Of a stretch of 64,000 nucleotides of DNA, positions 34,875 through 47,064 are shown one piece after another. The position numbers were made by a program, and so were the translations under genes. The stretch spans positions 248,434,978 through 248,498,977 of the forward strand of contig NC_090320.1 in the NCBI RefSeq assembly GCF_040869045.1, read 5' to 3'. The notes under the pieces were generated by a model. That model was given only the letters and a program-made list of their open reading frames with translations, was not told the origin of the DNA and did not search any database. How positions within the stretch are numbered: position 1 is the stretch's first letter; each line of letters begins with the position of its first letter. The stretch is from Eurosta solidaginis (lineage: Eukaryota; Arthropoda; Insecta; Diptera; Tephritidae).

Positions 34875-36885
34875 GACGGTGTGAGGCTCATTGGTCTGTA
34901 GTAGAATTTTCGAGCATTCATCTGCACCCCTGCACTCGAAAAAAATATTCCCAAAAAACGAGGAAAATAGCTTTTAAAATAAGGAAACATTTTATATGAT
35001 ATTAAGTCAAAGAAATCCTTTCCTAAATCAGGGCCCGTATTATGTTTTATGATGAGTGACTGAATACCATTTTCACTTAAACGATAACTATCTGTTCATC
35101 TTTTGAGAAACAAATCCGGCCAGGTGTGTTTGTTGGGGAGTTGGATGCTCTCTTTGAGAAATTTCCTAACCTACTCGACCCTGATTCTGGTTCCCAGATA
35201 AAAGAAGTCGTTTGAAGCTTCGAATTGTGTCGTCATGGTATCGGATTAGTCATCTCAGTGGCTATTTAGCAATTAAGGTTCAACTTCAATACATATCTTA
35301 AGCAAACTCTTTACATTGGCTAGCAGGTTGTCATTAGGGTCTAATCAAGAACGTACCACCCTTCCTGTTATCCTCCGTCATATGTCGTATTTTCTACTAA
35401 AATCTTCGGCTCCATTTCATATCTGCGAGCAATAAAACTCCTAATCCCCACGCCGTAACGCGTTACATTTCTATCCTCTAATAATGCAGACGCCTCTCCT
35501 TTCTCTTCATATGTGTATGTGAAAATGTATGTATATACTACAACTGAATGATCTTCCACGAATTTTTGCTATTTACGGTGCGTGCTTAGTTGTTGTGTGG
35601 GCCAAAATATGTTGACCTCTTGTAGCTATCCAACACTATTGTTCGTCACTTTTACACACAAATATCTATACCGCTCAGCAAACGCCTTTAACAGAGGCAG
35701 CAAGACCCACAGCTGGTTTGTTGTTGGTCTCTATAAAAAATTATTTTTTTTATTACACATTTTACACAAATGTTTATTTTGTTTTTTTGTTGTGATCAAC
35801 AATTGTTGCACGAATTCGCATCATTAATCAAACGTCAATTGATCATAGAAGAAGAAGAAGAACACGTGAACGTGGTACCATATGTTGTGCACCTATGGGT
35901 ATTTTTATAAAGAAAGTGCCAACATAGTTTGTGTTGAAGGCGATGATGTTGCGTTGTAATTGTTATGGCTGCTGTAGGATTTTCAAGAATTTTTACAGCC
36001 TCTGTGAAAGACACAAAGCAATATTTTGTTGTTTATTGTTTGGTCGATTTTTTTTTTTTTCTTCTCTTGTTTTCTGTTTAGAAAACTGCACTACATGATT
36101 ATTAAAAAATAAAAAATCCAAAACAAAGAAACAAAAAAATTATGAATATTTTGAAATCGAAATTTTTGCCACATTTGGTTGGGACAGACAGCGCGGCGCG
36201 TTTATTCATTCACATCACAAGCGTCATTAGCAACATTGGCCATAAACATTGTTTGTAAACATTTTATTTCACTGGCAGCAATTGCCATAGCGGTTTGTTG
36301 CAAAATTTATGATGCCACAATAAACGCGCCGCCACCCTCTTGCAGCTTAGTAGACCAACCGGCTGCATGTGGCACCCGTTTACTGCATTGCATCTGTGTT
36401 TGTAAATGTGCAGCATTTGTAGCTGCTGATCGTTTTCATGATCATCTGTGTTATACTTTATGGAGTAATTAAAATTGTCATTAAAAAATAAGTTTGTTGT
36501 AGGTAAATATTAGTACAATGTGCGCGAAAGCCACATTAGAAGCATGAATGAATGGGGAAAATCTGTTTGATGGCATGCGAAAGATGTTGCTGGAATTACA
36601 TAGTACGTAGTAAGCCAAATTATGCATCATGTGCTCACCTTTTTGAAAGATTCCCCAAAAAAATATTTTGAAGCTACAAAGTTGCCGCATTGTCTGATAA
36701 GTTAATGAATTATTATGATGTAACAGTACCTTAGAATATTTATTTTTCTTCTATAATGCTTTAGAGTCTAAAGTTTAGATGCCGAACTAAAAAATATGTG
36801 AGTAGATGTGATTTAATATGCCGAAAAGAACAGATTGCGTTAGGAACTAAATATGGCATAATGATATAATAAAGTATGACGATTT
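34875..36885. other. unique-looking non-coding DNA
   Basis: Includes T-tracts (about 36048) and ORFs with non-ATG starts (36179-36472, 35368-35559) without recognisable domains or splice context. It could hold distal regulatory DNA of a host gene, but nothing shows it directly. Confidence 0.4.
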
Positions 36886-36889
36886 CTTT

Positions 36890-37500
36890 CGAAGTGATCC
36901 CCAAATAACCCTGGGAGGATCTCGAGGGAGTCCCCAAAATCATCCCTAAATAAACTCGAGAGATCCCCGAGAGAGCCATCGAGATGTCCTCCCAGCGACT
37001 CCGAAGTGATCCCGAAATGATTGCAGGAGGACCTCGAAGGAGCCCCCAAAATTATCTTGGAATGACCCACCAACGACCCAAAAGTTAACCCCAAATGAAC
37101 CTAGTTCCCACGATTATTCCGAAACGACCCGCAAATGACCAATCGAGGGCACCGCAAGAGTCCCACTCTATGAAATAACTACAAACGACCTGGAAGTGAT
37201 TCCGAGAGACTCCCAAAAATCATCCCGAAATGGCCACGGAAGGACCCCGACAGAGTGCCCAAAATTATACCGAAATGACCCTAGGACTACCCCAAGAGAG
37301 TCCCCAAATCATTCCGAAAGGTTACCTAAATGCCACCCGGAGGCTTCCGAAGGAGCCCCAAAATAATATCGAAATGGCCCGCAGTGATCCCATGGCAGTC
37401 CAAAAAATCAACCGGAAATACGTCCAAATTACCCTGAGGTAGCCACCAAAATCATTAAGAAGTGACCCCAAATGACCCTGACAAAAAATTCTGTGACAGC
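36890..37500 (+). repeat. degenerate GA/CC-rich minisatellite
   Basis: Rewordings of 'ccccaaaatcatcccgaaatgaccc' and 'aggatctcgagggagtccc' repeat with irregular spacing (roughly 30-70 bp). GC content is well above the flanks. Long ORFs occur on both strands because the repeat avoids stops, and they are not proteins. It directly precedes the 5' truncation point of the RTE copy. Confidence 0.6.
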
Positions 37501-37556
37501 TTGATGATAAGACAAATTAAAGAGCGACGGGAGCATAATTTTCCTACTCCTGTAGG

Positions 37557-39264
37557 AATGAAAACGGCGACCTTGTAACTGATGTCCAGAGAGTGCTTAG
37601 ATTATGGAGGGAATACTTCTCTGCTCTCCTAAATGGAGGCAGCAATTCACCGCGCAGAGATAAAGAACCCGATCCCGCAATCGATAATGATGGAATATAT
37701 GTCCCCCCGCCCGATTATGACGAAGTTAGAATAGCAATAACCAGATTGAAAAACAAAAAGGCCGCGGGCGCTGATGGATTGCCTGCGGAGCTATTCAAAT
37801 ACGGCGGCGAGGAGTTGGTAAGGCGCATGCAGCAGCTTCTTAGCAAAATATGGGCGGACGAGTGCATGCCCGACGGTTGGAATCTAAGTGTTCTTTGCCC
37901 AGTCCACACGAAAGGGGATACTGCAAAATGCACCAACTATCGTGGAATCAGCCTTCTTAATATCGCATATAAGGTACTTTCAAGTGCATTGTGCGAAAGA
38001 TTGAAGCCCACCGTGAACCGGCTGATTGGACCTTATCAGTGCGGCTTCAGACCTGGTAAATCTACCATCGACCAGATTTTCACAATGCGCCAAATCTTGG
38101 AAAAAACCCGTGAAAAGAGAATCGACACACATCACACCTTCGTCGACTTTAAAGCCTCCTTCGACAGCACGAAAAGGAGCTGCCTATATGCCGCTATGTC
38201 TGAATTTGGTTTCCCCACAAAACTTATACGGCTGTGCAAAATGACGTTGAGCAACACCATCAGCTCAGTCAGAATTGGGAAGGACCTCTCCGAGCCGTTC
38301 GAAACTAAACGAGGTTTCAGACAGGGTGACCCCCTATCGTGCGATTTCTTTAATCTGATGCTGGAGAAAATTATACTAGCTGCAGAACTTAACCGCAATG
38401 GAACAATATTCTGTAAAAGCGTGAAATTACTGGCATATGCTGAAGAAATTGATATCATCGGCCTAAACACGCGCGCTGTTAGTTCTGATTACCCCAAACT
38501 GGAAAAAGAAGCGGTAAAGATGGGTTTGATGGTGAATGAGGACAAAACGAAGTACCTGCTGTCATCGAGCAAAGAGTCAGCGCATATGCGCCTTGGCAAC
38601 CACGCTACTGTTGGCAGCCATAATTTCGAAATAGTAAAATACTTCGTTTATTTGGGAACCAGCATCAACACTAGCAACAACATCAGCAATGAAATCCAGC
38701 GAAGAATCAATCTTGCCAATAAATGGTACTTTGGACTAGGTACGCAACTGAAAAGTAAAGTCCTCTCTCTGCGAACGAAAATCATACTCTACAAGTCACT
38801 TATTGTACCCGTCCTGCCATATGGGGCAGAAGCATGGACCATGACAACAGCAGATGAAGCGGCTTTGGGAGTGTTCGAGAGAAAAGTTCTTCGAAAGATT
38901 TATGGACCTCTACGCGTTGGCGATGGCGAGTACCGAAGAAGATTTAATGATGAGCTGTACGAGCTATACGCAGACATCAACATAGTCCAGCGAATTAAAA
39001 TGCAGCGGCTGCGCTGGCTAGGCCATGTTATGCGAATGAATGATGATGCTCCGGCCAAGAAAGTGTTTCTATCGGAACCCGCCTATGGAAGCAGAGGTAG
39101 AGGGCGGCCCCCACTCCGTTGGAAGAACCAGGTGGAAAACGATTTAAACTCCCTTGGTGTGACCAACTGGCGCCGGTTGGCGGAGCGAAGGAGCGACTGG
39201 AGCGCTTTGTTGGACGGCCATAACCGTTTAGACGGTTAAGCGCCAATTAAGTAAGAAAGTAAGA
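37557..39264 (+). pseudogene. RTE-clade reverse transcriptase, 5'-truncated, YADD altered to YAEE
   Basis: A continuous frame from about 37539 to TAA 39237-39239 (548 codons from 37593). RT motifs in order: LKNKKAAGADGLPAELFKYG, NYRGISLLNIAYKVLS, QCGFRPGKSTIDQIF, FVDFKASFDS (motif A Asp, codon 185), GFRQGDPLSCDFFNLMLEK, LAYAEEIDIIG (motif C), GLMVNEDKTKYL, YLGTSI, then VLPYGAEAWT, RLRWLGHVMRM and GRPPLRW. This is the RTE type. Both catalytic aspartates of YADD are Glu (38442-38447), so polymerase activity should be lost. The APE endonuclease and N-terminus are missing. The 3' end is AAGCGCCAATTAAG(TAAG)n. No other break, so insertion was fairly recent. Confidence 0.92.
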
Positions 39265-39299
39265 TTCATAATATTGAAAGATGTTCGCTTTGGAATGAC

Positions 39300-39760
39300 A
39301 ATTTAATTCAATGCTTTTAACAGTAAAATCAGTTGGATTGCTTCAGAATCTGTCATTTTAGCAGAACACTTCTTATTGAGACCAATAGTTTCTTTTAAGT
39401 TGAAATGACTAAACATATTTGTTGTCTTGGCAAAAAACTCGGTTGAATCATATATAATGCGATCAATTTTACTGTATATCCGTAAATTTAAGAAATACAA
39501 ATCCGATTTGTTGTATTTTCTTTCGGTGTAAAAAGATTTGATTATACTTCTAGAATGCTTTAAATCCAAATCGCCTAAAACTTATAAGCACATTTTTTAA
39601 ATTTTTTTAATTAAATCTCCAGTCTTAACGTCCATAAACACAAATCAACCAAAAAACAGTAGTCAGCTGTTTTTGACAGTTCATTTTACTTAAAATCTCC
39701 TACTCTCGCTCAAAACCTTAAACAGATGGCTTAAGAGCTGAGTAAATTCCAACGGAGAAG
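39300..39760. other. spacer with an unrecognised 88-codon ORF
   Basis: 39303-39569 (-) is open, with charged and hydrophobic residues in a plausible mix, but no family is recognised. I give it low coding likelihood. Confidence 0.3.
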
Positions 39761-39799
39761 CACTCTTTACGAGAGGTACTACCGTGGTCTTAGTGGGCA

Positions 39800-40010
39800 A
39801 TTGCGAATCCTTTAAGTATTCGCGAAAAAGTGTATGATCCGTTCTGCTATGCCAACGACTCTTATGGAAGGAGGATTAAAGATGATATTAATGAGATTAA
39901 CAAAGGGATAAACAAGGGTAAATTAATGAAAGCCAAAAGATATTTCTGGTTAAGTCATATAATTTAAGGAAAATATTCATTGGCAGCAGTGGAAGAAGAA
40001 ATATCAACAG
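39800..40010 (+). pseudogene. old RTE-like ORF2 C-terminal relic
   Basis: 'DPFCYANDSYGRRINDDINE', 'KLMKAKRYFWLSHII' and 'AAVEEEI' follow the pattern of the RTE post-RT region (KIYGPL...YRRRFNDELYEL...KxQRLRWLGHVxRM) at low identity. Only about 70 codons. It could be coincidence. Confidence 0.4.
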
Positions 40011-40029
40011 AGTTAGAAGATACCGGTGA

Positions 40030-41100
40030 AAGAAAAATTGCATCTTACTTCATGTTCCCAATTAGCGTCAGCTATCTCGAAACAGGTCCTAACTGGCTAT
40101 ACAAAGGCCTGTCTGTGGAGCGTTAATTAATGATGTTGATATAACTGAAATAGAAGAGGTTAGGACGAACTTCTCTCCAAATTAGTGGTTCAGTTTTCCT
40201 AAAACCTGGCGGCATCTACAATATCTTTGATGTGTAAACACCTTTGCTCAAGGTATGGGGGAATCGAGAAAGTGTAAGCGTTAGCGTAATCTTTGGAAGT
40301 GGTATGGTATATGGGGGAATACAGAATGTAAGCATATGTATAGTCACTACCATGTTGTTTTAACAGTAGAAAGATACCCAAATCGACAAGTAACTTCCCG
40401 TGGCCCTATTACCAAGCCTATTACTAAGTCTCTTCAGTGGATATATATCAACGCATGAAGGGTGCAATGTTGGGTATGTTGAGAAATATGTACCCTAAAG
40501 TCTGCAATGTTTAGCAGAAGGCCTCTACTGTAAGGGCAAGGGTGTGATATTTCTCAAGATATTTAGTTTACTACATTGGTCAGAATGTCACCTCCAATGA
40601 TATGTCATTGCTAAAATGACATAGAGTGGTCATAGGCGAGTGTTTCCCCTGCTACAATGAGTATAAGATTTCGCTACCCAGCGGATGACCTGCAGAATTA
40701 CAGAGTACACGTGTGGAACAAGGTGCGAGTTAGACTTTATATATGTCAAATTTGAAGCATACTCATGTGCGATGTTATCTGCCACGGCACTTGAACCAGT
40801 GACTTCTGGTATGGTACCACGGCTAAGCAATCTCCAAATTATTAATTTAAAATTTTTTTGTTTGGGGATCGCCAGTTTCGTTGATTAACATTTGTGTTTT
40901 TTGACTGAATCATTTAATGAATGGAGTAAGAATTTTACAATTTTTTATTTATGTTGCCATATAAATCATAGAACATCATCAAAGAATTATTTGACCTTTA
41001 ATCATATTTCATTATATAAATTACCTTAATAAAGTGCATAATAAAGTTATAAACAATTTATGTTTCCACGCACTGAAATAATTTGCAGTAATTTTTCATC
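40030..41100. other. AT-rich spacer
   Basis: No gene, RNA or repeat recognised. Confidence 0.45.
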
Positions 41101-41101
41101 A

Positions 41102-44100
41102 TTTTTATACTCAGTTGAGCAGAGCTCACAGAGTATATTAAGTTTGATTGGATAACGGTTGGTTGTACATATATAAAGGAATCGAGATAGATATAGACTT
41201 CCATATATCAAAAAAATCAGGATCGAAAAAAAATTTGATTGAGCCATGTCCGTCCGTCCGTCCGTTAACACGATAACTTGAGTAAATTTTGAGGTATCTT
41301 GATGAAATTTGGTATGTAGGTTCCTGAGCACTCATCTCAGATCGCTATTTAAAATGAACGATATCGGACTATAACCACGCCCACTTTTTCGATATCGAAA
41401 ATTTCGAAAAACCGAAAAAGTGCGATAATTCATTACAAAAGACAGATAAAGCGACGAAACTTGGTAGATGAGTTGAACTTATGACGCAGAATAGAAAATT
41501 AGTAAAATTTTGGACAATGGGCGTGGCACCGCCCACTTTTAAAAGAAGGTAATTTAAAACTTTTGCAAGCTGTAATTTGGCAGTCGTTGAAGATATCATG
41601 ATGAACGTTACTCTTATTACTATATATACGCTTAACAAAAATTAACAAAATCGGAGAAGGACCACGCCCACTTTTAAAAAAAAAATTTTTTTAAAGTAAA
41701 ATTTTAACAAAAAATTTAATATCTTTACAGTATATATGTAAATTATGTCAAGATTCAACTCCAGTAATGATATGGTGCAACAAAATACAAAAACAAAAGA
41801 AAATTTAAAAATGGGCGTGGCTCCGCCCTTTTTCATTTAATTTGTCTAGGATACTTTTAACGCCATAAGTCAAACAAAAATTAACCAATCCTTTTGAAAT
41901 TTGGTAGGGGCATATATTTTATGGCGTTAACTGTTTTCTGTGGAAATGGGCGAAATCGGTTGATGTCACGCCCAGTTTTTGTACACAGTCGTCCGTCTGT
42001 CCTTCCGCATGGCCGCTAACACGATAACTTGAGCAAAAATCGATTTATCTTTACTAAACTCAGTTCACGTACTTATCTGAACTCACTTTATCTTGGTATG
42101 AAAAATGAAGGAAATCCGACTATGACCACGCCCACTTTTTCGATATCGAAAATTACGAAAAATGAAAAAAATGCCATAATTCTATACCAAATACGAAAAA
42201 AGGGATGAAATATGGTAAGGTAATTGGATTGTTTTATTGACGCGAAATATAACTTTAGAAAAAACTTTATAAAATGGTTGTGACACCTACCATATTAAGT
42301 AGAAGAAAATGAAAAAGTTCTGCAGGGCGAAATAAAAAACCCTTAAAATCTTGGCAGGTATTACATATATAAATAAATTAGCGGTATACAACAGATGATG
42401 TTCTAGGTCACCCTGGTCAACATTTTGGTCGATATCTGGAAAACGCCTTCACATATACAACTACCACCACTCCCTTTTAAAACTCTCATTAATACCTTTA
42501 ATTTGATACCCATATCGTACAAACTCATTCTAGAGTCACCCCTGGTCCACCTTTATGGCGATATTTCGAAAAGGCGAACACCTATAGAACGAAGGCCCAC
42601 TCCCTTTTAAAAATACTCATTAACACCTTTCATTTGATACCCATATCGTACAAACAAAGTCTAGAGTCACCCCTGGTCCAGAAAGGCCCACTCCCTCTTA
42701 AAATACTCATTAACTCCTTTCGTTTGATACCCATATTGCACAAACGAATTCTAGAGTCACCCCTGGCCCACCTTTATGGCGATATCTCGAAACGGCGTCC
42801 ACCTATAGAACTAAGGCCCACTCCCTCTTAAAATACTCATTAACTCCTTTCGTTTGATACCCATATTGCACAAACGAATTCTAGCGTCACCCGTGGTCCA
42901 CCTTTATGGCGATATCTCGAAACGGCGTCCACCTATGGAACTAAGGATTACTCCCTTTTAAAATGCTCATTAACACTTTCATTTGATACCCATATCGTAC
43001 AAACGCATTCTAGAGTTACCCCTGGTCCATCTTTACGGCGATATCTCGAAAAGGCGTCCATCTATAGAACTTAGGTCCACGCCCTTTTAAAAATACTCAT
43101 TAACAACTTTCATTTGATACCCATATCGTACAAACAAAGTCTAGAATCACCCCTGGTCCAGAAAGGCCCACTCCCTCTTAAAATACTCATTAACTCCTTT
43201 CGTTTGATACCCATATTGCACAAACGAATTCTAGAGTTACCCCTGGTCCATCTTTACGGCGATATCTCGAAAAGGCGTCCATCTATAGAACTTAGGCCCA
43301 CTCCCTCTTAAAATACTCATTAACTCCTTTCGTTTGATACCCATATTGCACAAACAAATTCTAGCGTCACCCGTGGTCCACCTTTATGGCGATATCTCGA
43401 AACGGCGTCCACCTATGGAACTAAGGATTACTCCCTTTTAAAATGCTCATTAACACCTTTCATTTGATACCCATATCGTACAAACGCATTCTAGAGTTAC
43501 CCCTGGTCCATCTTTACGGCGATATCTCGAAAAGGCGTCCATCTATAGAACTTAGGTCCACGCCCTTTTAAAAATACTCATTAACACCTTTCATTTGATA
43601 CCCATATCGTACAAACAAAGTCTAGAATCACCCCTGGTCCAGAAAGGCCCACTCCCTCTTAAAATACTCATTAACTCCTTTCGTTTGATACCCATATTGC
43701 ACAAACGAATTCTAGAGTTACCCCTGGTCCATCTTTACGGCGATATCTCGAAAAGGCGTCCATCTATAGAACTTAGGCCCACTCCCTCTTAAAATACTCA
43801 TTAACTCCTTTCGTTTGATACCCATATTGCACAAACAAATTCTAGCGTCACCCGTGGTCCACCTTTATGGCGATATCTCGAAACGGCGTCCACCTATGGA
43901 ACTAAGGATTACTCCCTTTTAAAATGCTCATTAACACCTTTCATTTGATACCCATATCGTACAAACGCATTCTAGAGTCAACCCTAATCCACCTTTATGG
44001 CTATATCCCTAAATGGCGTCCACCTATAGAACTATGGCCCACTCCCTCATAAAATACTCTTTAATGCCTTTCATTTGATACACATGTCATACAAACACAT

Positions 44101-44210
44101 TCCAGGGTTTCCCTCGGTTCATTTTCCTACATGGTTATTTTCCCTTACCATAGCTCTCAACTGAGTATGTAATGTTCGGTTACACCCGAACTTAACCTTC
44201 CTTACTTGTT
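41102..44210 (+). mobile_element. Helentron-like element, copy 3 (expanded)
   Basis: Has the same termini as copy 2: TTTTTATACTCAGTTGAG at 41102 and CTCAACTGAGTAT, hairpin and CCTTACTTGTT at the end. (CCGT)n lies at about 41248-41265. The left two-thirds is collinear with the other copies. The element is about 0.9 kb longer than copy 2 because its minisatellite (42430-44100) has expanded into a higher-order array. Non-coding. Confidence 0.8.
42634..44010 (+). repeat. 480-bp higher-order repeat of 131-bp minisatellite
   Basis: Three units start at 42634, 43114 and 43595, a period of 480-481 bp. Each unit holds four monomers: one shortened to about 89 bp (lacking the 'acctttatggcgatatctcg...' part, so 'tggtccagaaaggccc'), then three of about 130 bp. 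Units 2 and 3 appear identical for about 440 bp. Unit 1 differs, notably in its second monomer. The identical 65-codon ORFs in each unit are a by-product. Confidence 0.9.
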
Positions 44211-46235
44211 TTATTTTTAATTTTTCATACGCATTAGAGTTACTTACTTACATAACTCCCGACGCATTATTATTAAGGATATCACGGAGACCCGATAACC
44301 ATTCCGATACAGCCAAACATCCGATTTATTCCAAATTCTACGGTGATAGTCTGTAACTTGTTAAGCAACCAATAAAAGAGTCTAACACATCCACCGTCTC
44401 TTTCAGCCTATCGCAAAATTTCCCCACTAATAAGTTATAGAATTCCCCTACTTATGCCAAAATCGGCATCGACTCTTTGCAATAGCGAAAGTTAATCTAT
44501 GGTAAATTTAAAATCTATTTGTCATTATAACTTACGAAGCGAATGCTTCAACGAATACGCCGTCTGAAAGACCGATGCCTACTGATTTTAATTTAAATTG
44601 CCTTGGCAGGATTTGGCATTTTATTTGAGATCAGTTGCCATTGCAAACATATTTGCATATGTCATAATTAGATTGCCTTTTCAGGGATTGACTTTTGTCG
44701 TATTGAAAATCGGTCGAGAGATCCACTAGAAAATCGACTCCGACAATGTAAATTTAGGCGTATTCATTCGCCTCCCGAGTCAACAAAAAACAAATTACCG
44801 GCTCCGGTAAACCAACTTAGTAACATCCCTAGCTTGCACATACATGTTTCTATTGTTTCCCAGCAAAAAACTTTAACCTTATATAAGCTTGTTTCATATG
44901 GCCAAAAGGCTTATAGCGTCAGGCTTTAGTTCTATAAGAAATATTAGTTGTTTGACGTATTCCTTATAATACTCCTAATTTATCTGTACTGATGACATCA
45001 GGCATAAGGTTTGTCTGGACGATAACATTATGAATAAAGCTTATAACTTATATAAAATAAGGAGTACATAAGGGATTACTATAAGCCGTTAGAAATAATA
45101 AACTAGCCTGATTATAAGGCTTGTGGGCCAAATAAATGGGGCTTACATAATACCTTATTATAAGGATATTTTATATATTTTTATAACCCAGTAAAAATCA
45201 GTCTTACATAATATATTATAATAGATAATACATCCATACAATAACCTGATTATAAGGTTTATGAACCAGTCATTATAAGGAATAGTATACCAAATTTTAA
45301 CCTATTTTCAAGTGTTATTACACATAGAAAATTAGGTTTGCATAAGACTTACAATAAGACACCATCTGAATTTAGGGTCAGATTATGTATGACGCCGTGA
45401 CACTTTGCGCCGCAATCACTCACATTCACAGTCATCCTTATATAATACCAAATATTTCATAAACGCATTCAGGTTTACTGTTTCCCACTGAAGTGAATGA
45501 ATGCTCTTATACGATAGCAGTTTTGGTTCACACGAGATAAAATTACTCGTTGCGTTATACATAATTCATAAAAACTTAATCTAACATCGAAAATTCGTTT
45601 GAATTCCTTCGTTTAAGTAACGAGGCAAGAAATATTGGAAATTCTTGTTGACAGTTTCTTTAAACAGAGTCACTCCTCCACAGTGTCTCGGCCAGCCCAG
45701 AGAGGGTATATCAGTCATTAAAATGTTCTCTGCATGTCATTTCCCAGACCGCAATTGGAGTTTTCGTGGGGCCCTGATGGAGAAGAATATCAGAAAAAAT
45801 AATTTAAACAACTTAACTTAAGGGTTTCACAAATAAACAAATTTGTCCTCTAGTAATTTTGTGTAAGCATAATATTTTTTTTTTTGTAGAATTGGTCTAT
45901 AAACCATAGGTATTTGGAATTTAGTTTAAAACAACGATAGGATATATTCACGTCGTACTAACTATACCAGTAGTTTTGAAAAAAAAAAACAAAAAAAAAA
46001 CAAAAAAAAAAAAAAAAGAATCTACAAATAAAACTGACACATTTGTCGTGATTCGAATATTTAGTTTGAACGCAGCTGTCGCTAATGGCGGGAAAGACGA
46101 AAAGCAGTATATTAAAAACTTGAAATAGAGCTGCACGGACAATTAGACATATAGAACATACTTCTTTTATGGATTCTTCGAAAGGACAAAAAGTATATTT
46201 ACTTATTGAAACAATTTTTTTTAAATAAAAAGAAA
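44211..46235. other. spacer with TTATAAGG-rich region and poly-A
   Basis: 44880-45360 is dense in TTATAAGG/CCTTATAA and 'gcttat' motifs in both orientations. 45978-46017 is an almost pure A run. No gene recognised. Confidence 0.45.
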
Positions 46236-46239
46236 TTCC

Positions 46240-46638
46240 GTTTGTATGATTTTAATAATCGGGGATTGCCCGTATTGCTTTTTTTTTAAATGTATGAAAA
46301 CATTTATTTGAAGCAATTTTTTAATTTTATAATTTATTTAATAATTTGGAAAAAATTTAAACAACGTGACATCAGGACGGACAAGGCGACAGCTGTTTCG
46401 ATTATACCTTGTAAATCTCTTCAAAGCCTTTTCTCCCGGGAGTGGGAGTCGAACCCGCACTCCTACGATAGTTGAAATGGTTATAAACGCATTCAGCTAC
46501 GTCATGCCTTAGTTGTTGTAAAGTTTTTCCCAAATTATTAAATAAATTATAAAATTAAAAAATTGCTTCAAATAAATGTTTTCATACATTTAAAAAAAAG
46601 CAATACGGGCAATCCCCGATTATTAAAATCATACAAAC
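46240..46638. mobile_element. foldback element with tRNA-like centre
   Basis: Inverted arms of about 115 bp, 46240-46355 and 46523-46638, are nearly identical. Their outer ends are GTTTGTATGATTTTAATAAT and its inverse. Between them is a 167-bp centre holding a minus-strand tRNA-like sequence. The arms could form a long perfect stem. No clear target duplication was seen. Confidence 0.8.
46434..46507 (-). ncRNA. tRNA-like sequence (SINE or tRNA pseudogene)
   Basis: The minus strand reads GGCATGACGTAGCTGAATGCG (A-box-like, about 10 of 12 consensus positions), an anticodon-like loop TTCAACT in a 5-bp stem with one mismatch, and a perfect B box GGTTCGACTCC. It then ends CCACTCCCGGGA. The acceptor stem does not pair fully (GGCATGA against TCCCGGGA), so this is not a working tRNA gene but a tRNA-derived promoter. 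Confidence 0.6.
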
Positions 46639-46799
46639 AGACAAAATTGGTTAATTCGTTGTAGTTCTATAAATAGAACAAAAACAGCAACAAAAAACCA
46701 AAGTTTCTTTGAAAACCGCCGTACCAAGCATAGCTTTAACACATAATTGCATACGAAGTATGTAATGTGTAAAAGATTAAAATATGCAAAAAGAAGGCA

Positions 46800-47010
46800 A
46801 TTGGGAAAAACTTTACAACAACTAAGGCATGACGTAGCTGAATGCGTTTATAACCATTTCAACTATCGTAGGAGTGCGGGTTCGACTCCCACTCCCGGGA
46901 GAAAAGGCTTTGAAGAGATTTACAAGGTATAATCGAAACAGCTGTCGCCTTGTCCGTCCTGATGTCACGTTGTTTAAATTTTTCCCAAATTATTAAATAA
47001 ATTATAAAAA
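46800..47010 (+). repeat. inverted second copy of the tRNA-like module
   Basis: 46801-47008 is the reverse complement of 46335-46530, including the tRNA-like sequence (about 46827-46900 on the plus strand, B box intact) and part of one arm. Identity looks close to 100%, so the duplication is recent. Confidence 0.8.
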
Positions 47011-47064
47011 GAAATTTCTGTAATATTATGAAAATTTATCGACTAGAGCTATATTATTTATCAA

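Noticed and set aside
36179..36472. 97-codon ORF, hydrophobic and Cys-rich
   Set aside because: Begins at TTG, not ATG, has no splice support or known domain, and lies in plain non-coding sequence.
42634..43792. Three identical 65-codon ORFs
   Set aside because: They arise from the 480-bp tandem repeat and reflect DNA duplication, not protein conservation.
46827..46900. Possible tRNA-Leu(CAA) gene on the plus strand
   Set aside because: No pairing acceptor stem, a mismatch in both the anticodon and T stems, and no long variable arm; treated as tRNA-derived.
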